A DNA stretch of 39,773 nucleotides from an uncultured Clostridia bacterium (GTDB lineage: Bacteria > Bacillota > Clostridia > TANB77 > CAG-508): contig CALXWP010000004.1 in assembly GCA_944392455.1 (NCBI GenBank), positions 82,870 through 122,642 on the forward strand, given 5' to 3'. Positions 1-7,858 of the stretch are shown here, one piece after another (positions within the stretch are counted from its first letter, which is position 1; every line of letters starts with the position of its first letter). A model generated the notes under the pieces. The model saw nothing but the letters and a program-made list of their open reading frames with translations, made no database searches and was not told where the DNA came from. The translations under genes and the position numbers were made by a program.

Positions 1-299
1 GTAATAAGTTGTCTTTCAATACACATATTAGCAAAGCTCTTAAAGCTAGATTTCATGTCTGATTTATAGCTCTTTATAGCTTTAAATAAACCAATCAAGC
101 CTTCTTGTACAATATCGTCTTTTTCAGCTCCTACTATAAAGTATTTACTTACCTTTATATTGACTAATTCTTTATATCTATCAAGAAGAGTATTTAAAGC
201 TAGTTTATCACCAGATTTAATAACTTCTACTAAATCCTCATCATTCATTTCGTCATAATCTTTATTTTTTTCAGAGTAAAAAACATTTGCATTTTCCAT
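1..299 (-). CDS. sigH: RNA polymerase sporulation sigma factor SigH (partial, N-terminal part)
   Basis: The reading frame starts at the ATG at 297-299 and runs off the left edge, giving about 99 residues. The visible part has the SigH-type start of region 1.2/2: an acidic N-terminus with DEDLVEVIKSGDKLALNTLL, then a YFIVGAEKDDIVQEGLIGLF block and FKSFANMCIERQ, which match region 2.1-2.3 of sigma-H (GADREDIVQEGMIGLYK in Bacillus). SigH directs early sporulation and post-exponential genes by binding core RNA polymerase. A GGAGGT ribosome site lies at 312-317, 12 bases before the start. The divergent neighbour is rqcH. Regions 3 and 4 are outside the window. The identification is strong because the 'GAEKDDIVQEG' signature is specific to the SigH/SigF-like group. 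Confidence 0.9.
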   Translation of the reverse strand, partial: MENANVFYSEKNKDYDEMNDEDLVEVIKSGDKLALNTLLDRYKELVNIKVSKYFIVGAEKDDIVQEGLIGLFKAIKSYKSDMKSSFKSFANMCIERQLI

Positions 300-337
300 A
301 TTTATAAAGATACCTCCTGAAGTTTCCTATGTGCTTA

Positions 338-366
338 ATTATATGTCAGTCACAATTTTTAGTCAA
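338..366 (-). promoter_or_regulatory. sigH promoter
   Basis: On the minus strand TTGACT (361-366) and TATAAT (338-343) are separated by exactly 17 bases. This is a near-consensus housekeeping sigma-A promoter, about 40 bases upstream of the sigH start codon. Confidence 0.75.
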
Positions 367-373
367 TAGAAAT

Positions 374-402
374 TTGATATTTTCTTAAAATTATGCTAAT
401 AT
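374..402 (+). promoter_or_regulatory. rqcH promoter
   Basis: TTGATA (374-379) and TAATAT (397-402) lie 17 bases apart, with a TGC extension just before the -10 box (extended -10). The AGGAGGT ribosome site at 414-420 follows closely, so the leader is very short. It is back to back with the sigH promoter. Confidence 0.65.
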
Positions 403-427
403 ATTGTGTGTTTAGGAGGTTTTATTA

Positions 428-2134
428 ATGGCTTTTGACGGTTTAGTAAATTATTCAGTTGTACAAGAAATTAAAGAACAATTATTAAATGGAAAAGTTG
501 ATAAAATATATGAACCTAATTTTGATGAAATCATATTAGGTATTTATGCAAACGGAAATAAGTATGCTTTACATTTTAATACTAATTCAATGTATTATAG
601 AGCAAATTTAACTACAAAAACAAAACAAAATCCAACTCAAGCACCTAATTTTTGTATGACTTTAAGAAAATATCTTCAAAATACTCATATAACTAATATA
701 TACACAAACAACTTGGAAAGAATTATATTTATTGATTTTGAAGGTTACAATAAAAGTAAAGACTTTTCTACTAAAAAACTAATAATTGAACTTATGGGAA
801 AATATAGTAATATTATATTAACTGATAATAATAATATGATAATTGATAGTTTAAAACATTTTTCTATTAATTCTGGTTCATATAGGAATATTTTTGCAGG
901 TTCTAATTATATATTACCAAAATCAGATAAATTAGATTTTTTTAGTATAAAAGATAATGAAGAATTTTACCAAGTATTAAAAAATAATTCTATTAAAAAT
1001 AACTCTAATAGTATTTCCAAAATACTAAGTTCCACATTCACAGGTATAAGTAAAAAATCAGTTTTATCTTTTGAACATGATCTAAATATAACTGATGAAT
1101 TAGAAATTAGTTCTTCAAATTTAATATATTCATATATAAAAAATATTGTAAACAACACTTCAAATGTTTTTTGTAAAGAATTTGAAAAAGATTATTCTCT
1201 ATATTTTGATTATAATAAAGAAAAAAATAATTTTGAAATAAATTTCTTTTTAGATGATTATTATACTTTTAAAGAAAATACTAATACTTTTGTTACATAT
1301 AGAGATTATTTATTAAAATTAATATTAGTTAAGTTAAAAAAATTAAACTCAAAATTAATATCTATTAATGAAAAAATTAAAGAATGTCAGGATGCTGATA
1401 AATATAAACTATATGGAGAACTTATTACTTCTAATTTATACAGAATTGATGACTATAATAGAAATGAAATTAGTATTGAAAACTATTATGATAATAATAA
1501 TTTAATTACTATTCCATTAGATAATAGTATAACACCATCAGCTAATGCAAAAAAATTCTTTAAAAAATATAAAAAATTAAAAAATGCTAAAGAATTTGTA
1601 GATGTTCAAAAACATTCTGTAGAAGATGATATTAATTATTTAGAAAGTATTGTTTATGAAATAAATTCTGCCAATAATATTAAAGAATTAGATTCTGTTT
1701 TTTCAGAATTACAAGAAAATACTTTAGTAAATGATAGATCAAAAAAATCAAAAAAAATCAAAAAGAAAAAAAATACTAATGATAACCAAGCATTACAAGA
1801 TTATATCAAATGTGAAGTTGATGGCTTTACTGTTCTTATTGGAAAGAATAATAAACAAAATGATTATCTAACAACTAAAGTCGCTAATAAAGATGATATA
1901 TGGTTACATGTTAAAGATTTTCATGGAAGCCATGTTGTTATAAGAACAGATAACAAAATTCCAAGTCAAGAAACAATAAATAAATGTGCAATGCTTGCAA
2001 AGCAGCATAGTAAAGCTAACAACTCAAATAATATTACAGTTGATTATACATATGTTCAATATGTAAAAAAGCCTTCAGGAAGTAAACCGGGTATGGTTGT
2101 ATATACACATGAACAAAGTGTTACCGTTAAATAG
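428..2134 (+). CDS. rqcH: RqcH, Rqc2/NFACT-family ribosome quality control protein (older name: fibronectin-binding protein FbpA)
   Basis: 568 residues, the normal length for bacterial RqcH (about 570). In this family the protein binds obstructed 50S subunits carrying peptidyl-tRNA and recruits tRNA-Ala so that C-terminal alanine tails are added as degradation tags. The NFACT-N domain begins MAFDGLVNYSVVQEIKEQL. A middle Lys/Glu-rich helical section (about 290-450) forms the coiled-coil arm. The NFACT-R domain is at about 460-565 (DGFTVLIGKNNKQNDYLT, DDIWLHVKDFHGSHVVI, KPSGSKPGMVVYT). The conserved acidic-Arg pair needed for tRNA binding appears as E97-R98 (D97-R98 in Bacillus). A Lys-rich patch lies at about 440-450. 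Ribosome site AGGAGGT is 7 bases before the ATG. It is transcribed alone from its own promoter. Confidence 0.93.
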   Translation: MAFDGLVNYSVVQEIKEQLLNGKVDKIYEPNFDEIILGIYANGNKYALHFNTNSMYYRANLTTKTKQNPTQAPNFCMTLRKYLQNTHITNIYTNNLERIIFIDFEGYNKSKDFSTKKLIIELMGKYSNIILTDNNNMIIDSLKHFSINSGSYRNIFAGSNYILPKSDKLDFFSIKDNEEFYQVLKNNSIKNNSNSISKILSSTFTGISKKSVLSFEHDLNITDELEISSSNLIYSYIKNIVNNTSNVFCKEFEKDYSLYFDYNKEKNNFEINFFLDDYYTFKENTNTFVTYRDYLLKLILVKLKKLNSKLISINEKIKECQDADKYKLYGELITSNLYRIDDYNRNEISIENYYDNNNLITIPLDNSITPSANAKKFFKKYKKLKNAKEFVDVQKHSVEDDINYLESIVYEINSANNIKELDSVFSELQENTLVNDRSKKSKKIKKKKNTNDNQALQDYIKCEVDGFTVLIGKNNKQNDYLTTKVANKDDIWLHVKDFHGSHVVIRTDNKIPSQETINKCAMLAKQHSKANNSNNITVDYTYVQYVKKPSGSKPGMVVYTHEQSVTVK

Positions 2135-2152
2135 GTATCACTTTAATTTATG

Positions 2153-2181
2153 TTTACTTTAATATTTAAAAGTGATATAAT
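2153..2181 (+). promoter_or_regulatory. Promoter of the small orphan gene at 2230
   Basis: TTTACT (2153-2158) and a perfect TATAAT (2176-2181) are 17 bases apart. The expected transcription start, near 2188, falls at the foot of the hairpin at 2189-2210. Confidence 0.7.
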
Positions 2182-2188
2182 ATATGTA

Positions 2189-2210
2189 TGCTACGCAATA
2201 TAGTGTAGCA
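2189..2210 (+). promoter_or_regulatory. 5' leader hairpin of the orphan gene
   Basis: TGCTACGC (2189-2196) pairs with GTGTAGCA (2203-2210), 8 bp with one G-T pair and a 6-base loop. It sits at the predicted 5' end of the transcript, 10 bases upstream of the GGAGG site. This position is typical of 5' stabilising stems; a regulatory role is only a guess. Confidence 0.5.
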
Positions 2211-2229
2211 AAAAACAATTGGAGGTTTT

Positions 2230-2568
2230 ATGATGGAAAAGATGAATGGCGTTCGGATGCAAACTTTCACGAACTATGTGCTAAGCGGTCACACCGCATA
2301 TATTCATATATATGTGCCGCTGTCGTTCGATTACGAAAACACTGCTCTCCGTAGCCAGATCTATCGAAGCTGGCATGAAACTTGTCACTTACCACAAGAG
2401 TACACCGATGTCAACAGTTTCATCGAAGAAGTGAATAAAATCACTTCTATTGACCAGGTCATGCTTGGAAAAAGCCCGAGTTTCGGCAATTATGTGTGTT
2501 TCATCATCATCAAGAACACCAAAGCCACAGCTACCATCACTCAGTTGGAAAAGTTAATCAATAACTGA
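2230..2568 (+). CDS. Hypothetical protein, small GC-richer orphan gene
   Basis: 112 residues; no family recognised. The sequence begins MMEKMNGVRMQTFTNYVLSG and has alternating hydrophobic and charged segments consistent with a small alpha/beta cytoplasmic protein. No signal peptide or membrane segment is visible. The GGAGG site at 2221-2225 is 4 bases from the first ATG and 7 from the next (2233), so the real start may be the second Met. Base use stands out: a typical 60-base line is about 43% G+C with codons such as CGG, AGC, GCC and CTC, whereas rqcH next door falls to roughly 12-25%. It has its own promoter, 5' hairpin and terminator, which looks like a recently acquired single-gene unit. 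Confidence 0.8.
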   Translation: MMEKMNGVRMQTFTNYVLSGHTAYIHIYVPLSFDYENTALRSQIYRSWHETCHLPQEYTDVNSFIEEVNKITSIDQVMLGKSPSFGNYVCFIIIKNTKATATITQLEKLINN

Positions 2569-2593
2569 TTGATCAAAATCTCCAAACTGAGAA

Positions 2594-2630
2594 AAAGGTC
2601 CCTGCCATTGGCGGGGGCCTTTCTTTTTAT
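2594..2630. terminator. Bidirectional rho-independent terminator
   Basis: Arms 2594-2606 and 2610-2622 form a 13-bp stem (two G-T pairs) with a 3-base loop, flanked by A-rich sequence on the left and TTTCTTTTT on the right. It ends the + strand gene at 2230 and, read on the minus strand (tail CCTTTTTCTC), the alcohol dehydrogenase operon. Confidence 0.88.
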
Positions 2631-2654
2631 ATCAATTAAATTTTATTATTTATA

Positions 2655-3812
2655 TTACATAGCTTCTTCATATAGTTTTATAAAGTCTTCTCTTGTAACC
2701 TCTCTTGGATTTCCTGGTTTACAAGGATCCTCCATTGCTTTATCAGCAAGCATTGGTATATCTTCCCTCTTTCCTCCAACTTCTCCAACTGTTTGTGTTA
2801 TTCCAACTCTTTCTGATAAGTCTTTAATTTTTTCACAGAATGTTTTTATAACTTCTTCTTTAGTAAATCTAGTAGCATCTGTATGGAAAGCCTCGGTTAA
2901 TATTTCTCTATATTCCTCATAACTTGTTTCACCATTAAATTTCATTACTGTAGGAAGAAGTATAGCATTTGCGAGTCCATGTGGTGTATCATATACAGCA
3001 CCTAATTGATGTGCCATAGAGTGAACTATTCCAAGACCAACATTTGAAAATGCCATACCAGCAATATATTGACCAAGTCCCATATTATTTATAGCTTCTT
3101 GATCTTTTTCGTTAACAGCTTTTTCTAAGTTATCATATATTAATTGTATAGCTTTCATAGAAAACATTTGTGACATTGTATTTCTATTTTTTGTTATATA
3201 TCCTTCTATTGCATGTGTTAAAGCATCCATTCCTGTTGAAGCAGCTATTGATTTTGGCATAGATGCCATAAGTTCTGTATCAACAATTGCAATAATTGGA
3301 ATATCATGTTCATCAACACATACCATTTTTATTTCTCTTTCAGGATCTGTTATAACATAGTTTATTGTAACTTCTGCTGCTGTTCCAGCTGTTGTTGGAA
3401 GTGCAATAATTGGTAATCCTTTATTTTTTGTATTAGAAGCACCATTTAAAGATACAACATCACTTCTATCAGGATTTGTCATAATTATTGATATTCCTTT
3501 TGCGGTATCTATACTAGATCCTCCACCTACTGCAACTATTACATCCGCACCTATTTCTTTACACATTTGGATTCCTGCATTTACATTAGCAATTGGTGGG
3601 TTTGGAAGTACATCATGATATACTCCATATTCTATTCCTGCTTCATCTAATATATCTGTTACTTTTCTACTTACGCCAACTTCATATAAAGATTTATCTG
3701 TTACTACTAAAACTTTTTTAAATCCTCTATTTTTTATCTCATCTGCTAAAACACTTCTAGCTCCTTCTCCAAAATATGATGTTTCATTTAAAACAAATTT
3801 TGTAACTGCCAT
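2655..3812 (-). CDS. Iron-containing alcohol dehydrogenase, FucO (lactaldehyde reductase)-like
   Basis: 385 residues, close to FucO (about 382). Family members interconvert an aldehyde (for example lactaldehyde) and alcohol using NAD(H) and one bound Fe(II). The dinucleotide motif GGGSSIDTAKG is at 96-106. The four metal ligands are visible: D196 and H200 (STGMDALTHAIEGY), H264 (GIVHSMAHQL) and H278 (DTPHGLANA). The C-terminus PCKPGNPREVTREDF is typical of FucO-type enzymes. Ribosome site AAGGAGG precedes the ATG. It is the last gene of a three-gene unit (FIST, aldehyde dehydrogenase, this gene), 159 bases after the dehydrogenase, with a long inverted repeat in the gap. The substrate cannot be fixed from sequence; propanediol/lactaldehyde or another short aldehyde is likely. 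Confidence 0.92.
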   Translation of the reverse strand: MAVTKFVLNETSYFGEGARSVLADEIKNRGFKKVLVVTDKSLYEVGVSRKVTDILDEAGIEYGVYHDVLPNPPIANVNAGIQMCKEIGADVIVAVGGGSSIDTAKGISIIMTNPDRSDVVSLNGASNTKNKGLPIIALPTTAGTAAEVTINYVITDPEREIKMVCVDEHDIPIIAIVDTELMASMPKSIAASTGMDALTHAIEGYITKNRNTMSQMFSMKAIQLIYDNLEKAVNEKDQEAINNMGLGQYIAGMAFSNVGLGIVHSMAHQLGAVYDTPHGLANAILLPTVMKFNGETSYEEYREILTEAFHTDATRFTKEEVIKTFCEKIKDLSERVGITQTVGEVGGKREDIPMLADKAMEDPCKPGNPREVTREDFIKLYEEAM

Positions 3813-3835
3813 TAATATTCTCCTCCTTAATTTTT

Positions 3836-3895
3836 CAGTAATAATTCAGAGAAAAACATATTTTTATATATACTCCCTCTGAATTATTACTTTTA
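3836..3895 (-). repeat. 15-bp inverted repeat between the aldehyde and alcohol dehydrogenase genes
   Basis: AGTAATAATTCAGAG and its exact reverse complement are separated by about 28 bases in the intercistronic gap. On the minus strand the stem is followed by GAAAAATTAAGGAGG rather than a T-run, so it is not a classic terminator. It may be an mRNA processing or stabilising stem that sets the ratio of the two dehydrogenases. Confidence 0.6.
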
Positions 3896-3971
3896 ACTAT
3901 TATTTAATATACTAATTTTATCATCTTTATTTTAATCAAATTTATTATATAAATTATAAATTTCTATAATA

Positions 3972-5405
3972 TTAAAGAATATTTTTTAATATTATTGTTT
4001 TTAATCTGCTCATTTCTTGAAGTGTAGTAAGAACACCTTCGTTTCCTATACCACTATGTTTCCATCCTCCAAATGGCATTTCGAATGAACGGAAGAAACT
4101 TGCTCCATTTACTATTGCTCCTCCACATTCTAATCTATCTGCAATTTTCATTCCTAAAGAATAATCTTTAGTTATTACACATCCACATAAACCATATGAA
4201 GATTGGTTTGCAATTCTAATTGCTTCATCTACAGTATCAAATCCTATAACAGAAATCACAGGCCCAAATATTTCCATATCTTTAGCAACTTCCATATCTT
4301 TTGTTACATTATCTAATATTGTAGGATAATAGTATGCATCTTCTCTTTTTCCTCCACATACTATTGTAGCCCCTTCTGATACTGTTTTATTTACTTGTTC
4401 TTCAATTCTTTTTGCAGCATTTATATTAATCATTGGTCCCATATCTGTATCTTCTTTGCTAGGATCTCCAACTTTTAGATTTGATATAACCTCTTTCATT
4501 CTTTCAATAAATTCTGCTTTTCTAGAATTATGAATTAAAAATCTTTTACTTGCACAGCAAACTTGTCCACCATTATATAATCTTCCCCAGATTGTCTCTT
4601 TTACTGCTAAATCCATATCTCCATCTTCTAGGAATATAAATGCATCATTTCCTCCAAGTTCTAGCATTACATGAGTTAAATTTTTTGAGCAAGTTTCCAT
4701 TGTTTGAATTCCAGCTGCAGTTCCTCCTGTTAATGATACTAAATGAACTCCTGGATGTCTAGCTAATGCCTGACCACATGTTGGTCCATCACCTGTAAGT
4801 ATTTGAATACATCCTGCTGGCACTCCAGCTTCAATCATTAATTTAACATATTCTGTTAAAGTTAATGGATTATAGTTTGATGGTTTAACAATTATACTGT
4901 TTCCCATAAGTAATGCTGGTGGCACTTTCTGACAGAATAAATCACTTGGGAAATTGAAAGGTATAATTGCTGCAATAACTCCTATTGGATATCTTTTAGT
5001 TATTTGCATTGTTTTTTCATTTCCTGCTTCTTGTCCTGCAGGTATGCTTTCATTATATAAGTGTTTTGCTCTCTCTATAAATGCTCTAACACCTATTCTA
5101 ACATTTGCCACTTCTCCTCTTGCTTCTTTAATAGGTTTTCCAGTTTCTGCTGTAAGTAACCCAGCTAGTCTCTCTTTATTTTCTTCAACTAAATCTACAA
5201 ATTTATATAGTATATCAGCTCTTTTATGAATAGGTACTTCTGCCCATTTCTTTTGTTCTACCATTGCAACATTTACAGCTTCATCTACATCTTCATCTGA
5301 ACAATTTGGTACAGTATCTATAAGTTCACTTGTTGCTGGGTTTACAACTTCTATTTTTGCTCCATTACGAGCTTCTTTCCATTCATATCCAATTAAATTT
5401 TTCAT
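3972..5405 (-). CDS. Aldehyde dehydrogenase family protein (lactaldehyde/succinate-semialdehyde type)
   Basis: 477 residues, normal for NAD(P)-dependent aldehyde dehydrogenases, which oxidise an aldehyde to the acid through a cysteine thiohemiacetal. Visible: the oxyanion Asn in IIPFNFPSD (N151), cofactor lysine KPS (about 174-176), LTGGTAAG glycine turn (226-232), general base E249 in LELGGNDAF, and catalytic C283 in NGGQVCCASKRF. The C-terminal GGWKHSGIGNEG is also typical. Ribosome site AAGGAGG is 8 bases upstream. It lies 39 bases after the FIST gene and upstream of the alcohol dehydrogenase, so the pair could handle both oxidation and reduction of one aldehyde. Exact substrate not assignable. 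Confidence 0.92.
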   Translation of the reverse strand: MKNLIGYEWKEARNGAKIEVVNPATSELIDTVPNCSDEDVDEAVNVAMVEQKKWAEVPIHKRADILYKFVDLVEENKERLAGLLTAETGKPIKEARGEVANVRIGVRAFIERAKHLYNESIPAGQEAGNEKTMQITKRYPIGVIAAIIPFNFPSDLFCQKVPPALLMGNSIIVKPSNYNPLTLTEYVKLMIEAGVPAGCIQILTGDGPTCGQALARHPGVHLVSLTGGTAAGIQTMETCSKNLTHVMLELGGNDAFIFLEDGDMDLAVKETIWGRLYNGGQVCCASKRFLIHNSRKAEFIERMKEVISNLKVGDPSKEDTDMGPMININAAKRIEEQVNKTVSEGATIVCGGKREDAYYYPTILDNVTKDMEVAKDMEIFGPVISVIGFDTVDEAIRIANQSSYGLCGCVITKDYSLGMKIADRLECGGAIVNGASFFRSFEMPFGGWKHSGIGNEGVLTTLQEMSRLKTIILKNIL

Positions 5406-5444
5406 GGTACGTTCCTCCTTAATTTGTGGTTTTTCCCCTGCTCT

Positions 5445-6611
5445 TCATTTAGCTATAGCTGTAAATGATAGCATTAAACCTCCACATGTATTTGCTCCGT
5501 GATCTCTTGATCCATATTCACCAAATGTAAATATAGTCATAAAAGGAACTCCATTTGCTTCTTTCTTTAATTGTTTAGCAACTTCATCTATTCTGTCACC
5601 TATTCCTAATTTTCTTCCTCCACAATGAACTAAAAGATATGCTCCTACATCTTCTCTTAAATTCTTTTTAGCTTCTTTCATAGCTTTTCCTGTAGAATCT
5701 ATTAATTCATCTACTGTAGCTTCCATTTGGATAACAGCTGTATTAACTGCTAAATTGTTTCCTATATTCATAGAATAATCATCATTTCCATTCATTGGGT
5801 GACGAATAGCAATTAAATCACCTAATCTATCTTTTACTCCAAGTGGTGCTAATATTGTTTGAGTAAGTAAATTTCCACCTGCTAAATCTTTTAATTTTTT
5901 GCCTGTCCAAGATGCATATTTTTTCATTGCAGGCATTCCATCTATTTCAACTAATGTTCTTTTTCCATCTATTTTTGTTATAACACCTGAATTTGTTGTT
6001 TCATGATATGCTCCAGTGTAAACATTTGCCATTTTCTTATCTGTATAGAAAAATGCTACAGCACATCCATCAGCAAACACTGTGTCATTTGTATATATTT
6101 TCCACTCTCCTGATACTGTATTATCTGCAGCACTACCACCAAAGAATGGTACTCTACCAATAATATCTTCTATACCTTTTAGATAATCTTCTTCCTCTGC
6201 TGGAGAAGCTACCATATAGAAATATGCTGGTGCTGTATCTTTTCCTGCTTTTTCCATTGCTTCTTTTGCAAGCATTCTACCTGTTGCTCTTGCATCTTTT
6301 TGTTTACTTGAACCAGCAACACCAACAGTTGTATCTGGATCTCCTAAAGCCATAATTCCAACAAATCCATTTTCTGATGAAATATATCCATCTGGAACTA
6401 TAATTCCTCCACTTGATGTACATCCTATTATTGGTGCTGTACCAAGCTCTGCTTTTGCTCCTTCAAGAACTTTATTTACATCATTATCAGCTGATGTATA
6501 TACGAATGCTACTTTTGTTTGAACTAAGTCGACAACAGCCTTCTTTGCTGAGGCTCTTCCTGCTTCATAATTATCTGCTTCTGTACTCCAACCTATGTTT
6601 GCTTTTAACAT
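5445..6611 (-). CDS. FIST domain-containing protein (small-ligand sensory domain)
   Basis: 388 residues with the FIST N-terminal domain (about 25-210: AFVYTSADNDVNKVLEG, PIIGCTSSGGIIVP, PFFGGSAADNT) and FIST C-terminal domain (about 225-385: VLVHCGGRKLGIGDR-like region at 330-345, MTIFTFGEYG, HGANTCGG). FIST domains are predicted to bind small ligands such as amino acids and are usually fused to signalling output domains. Here there is no output domain, signal peptide or membrane segment. It is the first gene of an operon with an aldehyde dehydrogenase and an iron alcohol dehydrogenase, which suggests a role tied to that substrate. AAAGGAGG site 7 bases before the ATG. Confidence 0.88.
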   Translation of the reverse strand: MLKANIGWSTEADNYEAGRASAKKAVVDLVQTKVAFVYTSADNDVNKVLEGAKAELGTAPIIGCTSSGGIIVPDGYISSENGFVGIMALGDPDTTVGVAGSSKQKDARATGRMLAKEAMEKAGKDTAPAYFYMVASPAEEEDYLKGIEDIIGRVPFFGGSAADNTVSGEWKIYTNDTVFADGCAVAFFYTDKKMANVYTGAYHETTNSGVITKIDGKRTLVEIDGMPAMKKYASWTGKKLKDLAGGNLLTQTILAPLGVKDRLGDLIAIRHPMNGNDDYSMNIGNNLAVNTAVIQMEATVDELIDSTGKAMKEAKKNLREDVGAYLLVHCGGRKLGIGDRIDEVAKQLKKEANGVPFMTIFTFGEYGSRDHGANTCGGLMLSFTAIAK

Positions 6612-6663
6612 ATTAATTCCTCCTTTGTCTACAAATAAATTTATATAAATTCATTATACCCAG

Positions 6664-6692
6664 ATTATATACTTAATATTATTTTTTGACAA
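6664..6692 (-). promoter_or_regulatory. Promoter of the FIST-aldehyde dehydrogenase-alcohol dehydrogenase operon
   Basis: On the minus strand TTGTCA (6687-6692) and TATAAT (6664-6669) are 17 bases apart. Just upstream are TGTCA / TGACA inverted half-sites around 6707-6730 that could be an operator; no known consensus (Rex, CcpA) is a clear match. Confidence 0.75.
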
Positions 6693-6779
6693 CAATTTTT
6701 ACAAAAATGTCACATTTATTTTTTATGACAAATTTTTATTAAATTTTTATTAAAAATTTATGTAATTTTCTCGTTATAC

Positions 6780-6808
6780 TTGTTATATATAAAACTATCA
6801 TATATAAT
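6780..6808 (+). promoter_or_regulatory. Promoter of the HNH endonuclease gene
   Basis: TTGTTA (6780-6785) and TATAAT (6803-6808), spacing 17. An inverted repeat AAAACTAT (6791-6798) / ATAGTTTT (6822-6829) brackets the -10 box and the expected start site, a common position for a repressor operator. Confidence 0.68.
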
Positions 6809-6852
6809 GGAGTTGTCACATATAGTTTTTTGATTCATTTGGAGGTAGGATT

Positions 6853-7488
6853 ATGAATATACCTTTACCCACTAAGAACTTAAATGCATCCAAGTTATAT
6901 ATAAAAGATGGAATTTTGTATTTAAGACATGGAGAATCTTTTTTAAACGTTATGTACCGGCTAACTTATTTCATGAAAGGTCGCCACTATTGCTATTATT
7001 GCAAAAAACGGTTTCCTAGATCTGAAATAACAATGGATCACATGTATCCTCGCTCTTTAGGTGGACCAACTATTCCACAAAATCTTTTGCCTTCTTGTAA
7101 ATCTTGTAATGGTGATAAATCGGATATGACATATGAGCAATATATAACACTATTGTCACTTGATGATTATTCTCAAATTGGTTATATAAACAAGATTAAT
7201 TCTTTAAAAGAAGGGTATAAAAGAATTGGAATTTTTCAAATTCCTTCAGAGTGGATTACTCCTGTAGAGACTGATCGTATTCATACAAATGTTGATTTTG
7301 CCAATCTCGTAAATTCCAAATATGATAAAGTGAAAAAATATTATGAAACATATGGTGCTTTTCAATATCCAATTGTTTTAGATAGAAAATATCATTCACT
7401 TGATGGTTTTTATGTTCTATTTGTTGCAAAATCTATGAATATTGAATATGTTCCCGCCATTGTACTTGATAACGTTGAAATGAGATGA
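6853..7488 (+). CDS. HNH endonuclease with probable ParB-like C-terminal domain
   Basis: 211 residues. The N-terminal half holds a zinc-type HNH nuclease: CYYCKKRFPRSE, MDHMYPRSLGG, IPQNLLPSCKSCNGDKSD. The two CxxC pairs bracket the D-H pair and the later Asn, the usual metal and catalytic set. Residues about 165-208 (QYPIVLDRKYHSLDGF, then VAKSMNIEYVPAIVLDN) resemble a ParB/sulfiredoxin-like fold (P-V-x-D...DG...R/L..A...G...VPV.V), although the Arg after DG is replaced (DGFYVL). GGAGG site at 6841-6845. Isolated gene with its own promoter and terminator, divergent from the FIST operon. Some CGG/CGC/AACGTT codons are richer in G+C than the surroundings. Role unknown: defence, homing or mobile-element enzyme are options. 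Confidence 0.82.
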   Translation: MNIPLPTKNLNASKLYIKDGILYLRHGESFLNVMYRLTYFMKGRHYCYYCKKRFPRSEITMDHMYPRSLGGPTIPQNLLPSCKSCNGDKSDMTYEQYITLLSLDDYSQIGYINKINSLKEGYKRIGIFQIPSEWITPVETDRIHTNVDFANLVNSKYDKVKKYYETYGAFQYPIVLDRKYHSLDGFYVLFVAKSMNIEYVPAIVLDNVEMR

Positions 7489-7516
7489 TTCATTCAAAAC
7501 ATTAATTATGTGGTTG

Positions 7517-7560
7517 AAAAACTCCCTTATCGAAGCTTGCTTCAATAAGGGAAGTTTTTT
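7517..7560. terminator. Bidirectional terminator between convergent genes
   Basis: Long stem: AACTCCCTTATCGAAGC pairs with GCTTCAATAAGGGAAGTT (one mismatch, one unpaired base), followed by TTTTTT on the + strand and GTTTTTC on the minus strand. It serves the HNH gene and the pgsA-ligA operon. Confidence 0.88.
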
Positions 7561-7600
7561 GTATTTTAAATTTTTAATTCAAATTAATTTAAGCTATGGT

Positions 7601-7846
7601 TTATTCTGCTACTCCAATCTTATATTCAATATTTTCCATATGAGGAAACATTTCTTTTACTCTTTTTAAAGTTAGCATACTATGTCTTGGTTGAGGATTT
7701 TTTTCATCCTCTGTTAATAATTTTTGAGTATAACAATTTTCAGCTGTTTTATATAATAAATATCTATTTCTAACATAAGTATAATACATTTGATATCCAT
7801 CATCTAAATTTGTTTTAAATTGGTTAAAAGTATATTTCCCGTCCAT
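7601..7846 (-). CDS. Hypothetical protein, last gene of the pgsA-ligA operon
   Basis: 81 residues, rich in Tyr and charged residues (YTFNQFKTNLDDGYQMYYTY, then RHSMLTLKRVKEMFPHMENI). No membrane segment, signal peptide or known motif is visible. An AAGGAGA site is 4 bases before the ATG. It begins 12 bases after the stop of the 277-residue gene, so the two are almost certainly co-transcribed and perhaps act together. No family recognised. Confidence 0.78.
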   Translation of the reverse strand: MDGKYTFNQFKTNLDDGYQMYYTYVRNRYLLYKTAENCYTQKLLTEDEKNPQPRHSMLTLKRVKEMFPHMENIEYKIGVAE

Positions 7847-7858
7847 ATTCTCTCCTTG

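Noticed and set aside
2569..2922. Long + strand open frame over the alcohol dehydrogenase C-terminus
   Set aside because: It lies antisense to a clearly conserved gene, has no ribosome site and spans a terminator; it is a shadow frame.
6664..6730. Rex or CcpA operator in front of the FIST operon
   Set aside because: TGTCA/TGACA half-sites are present, but neither the Rex (TTGTTAA-TTAACAA) nor the cre consensus matches well.
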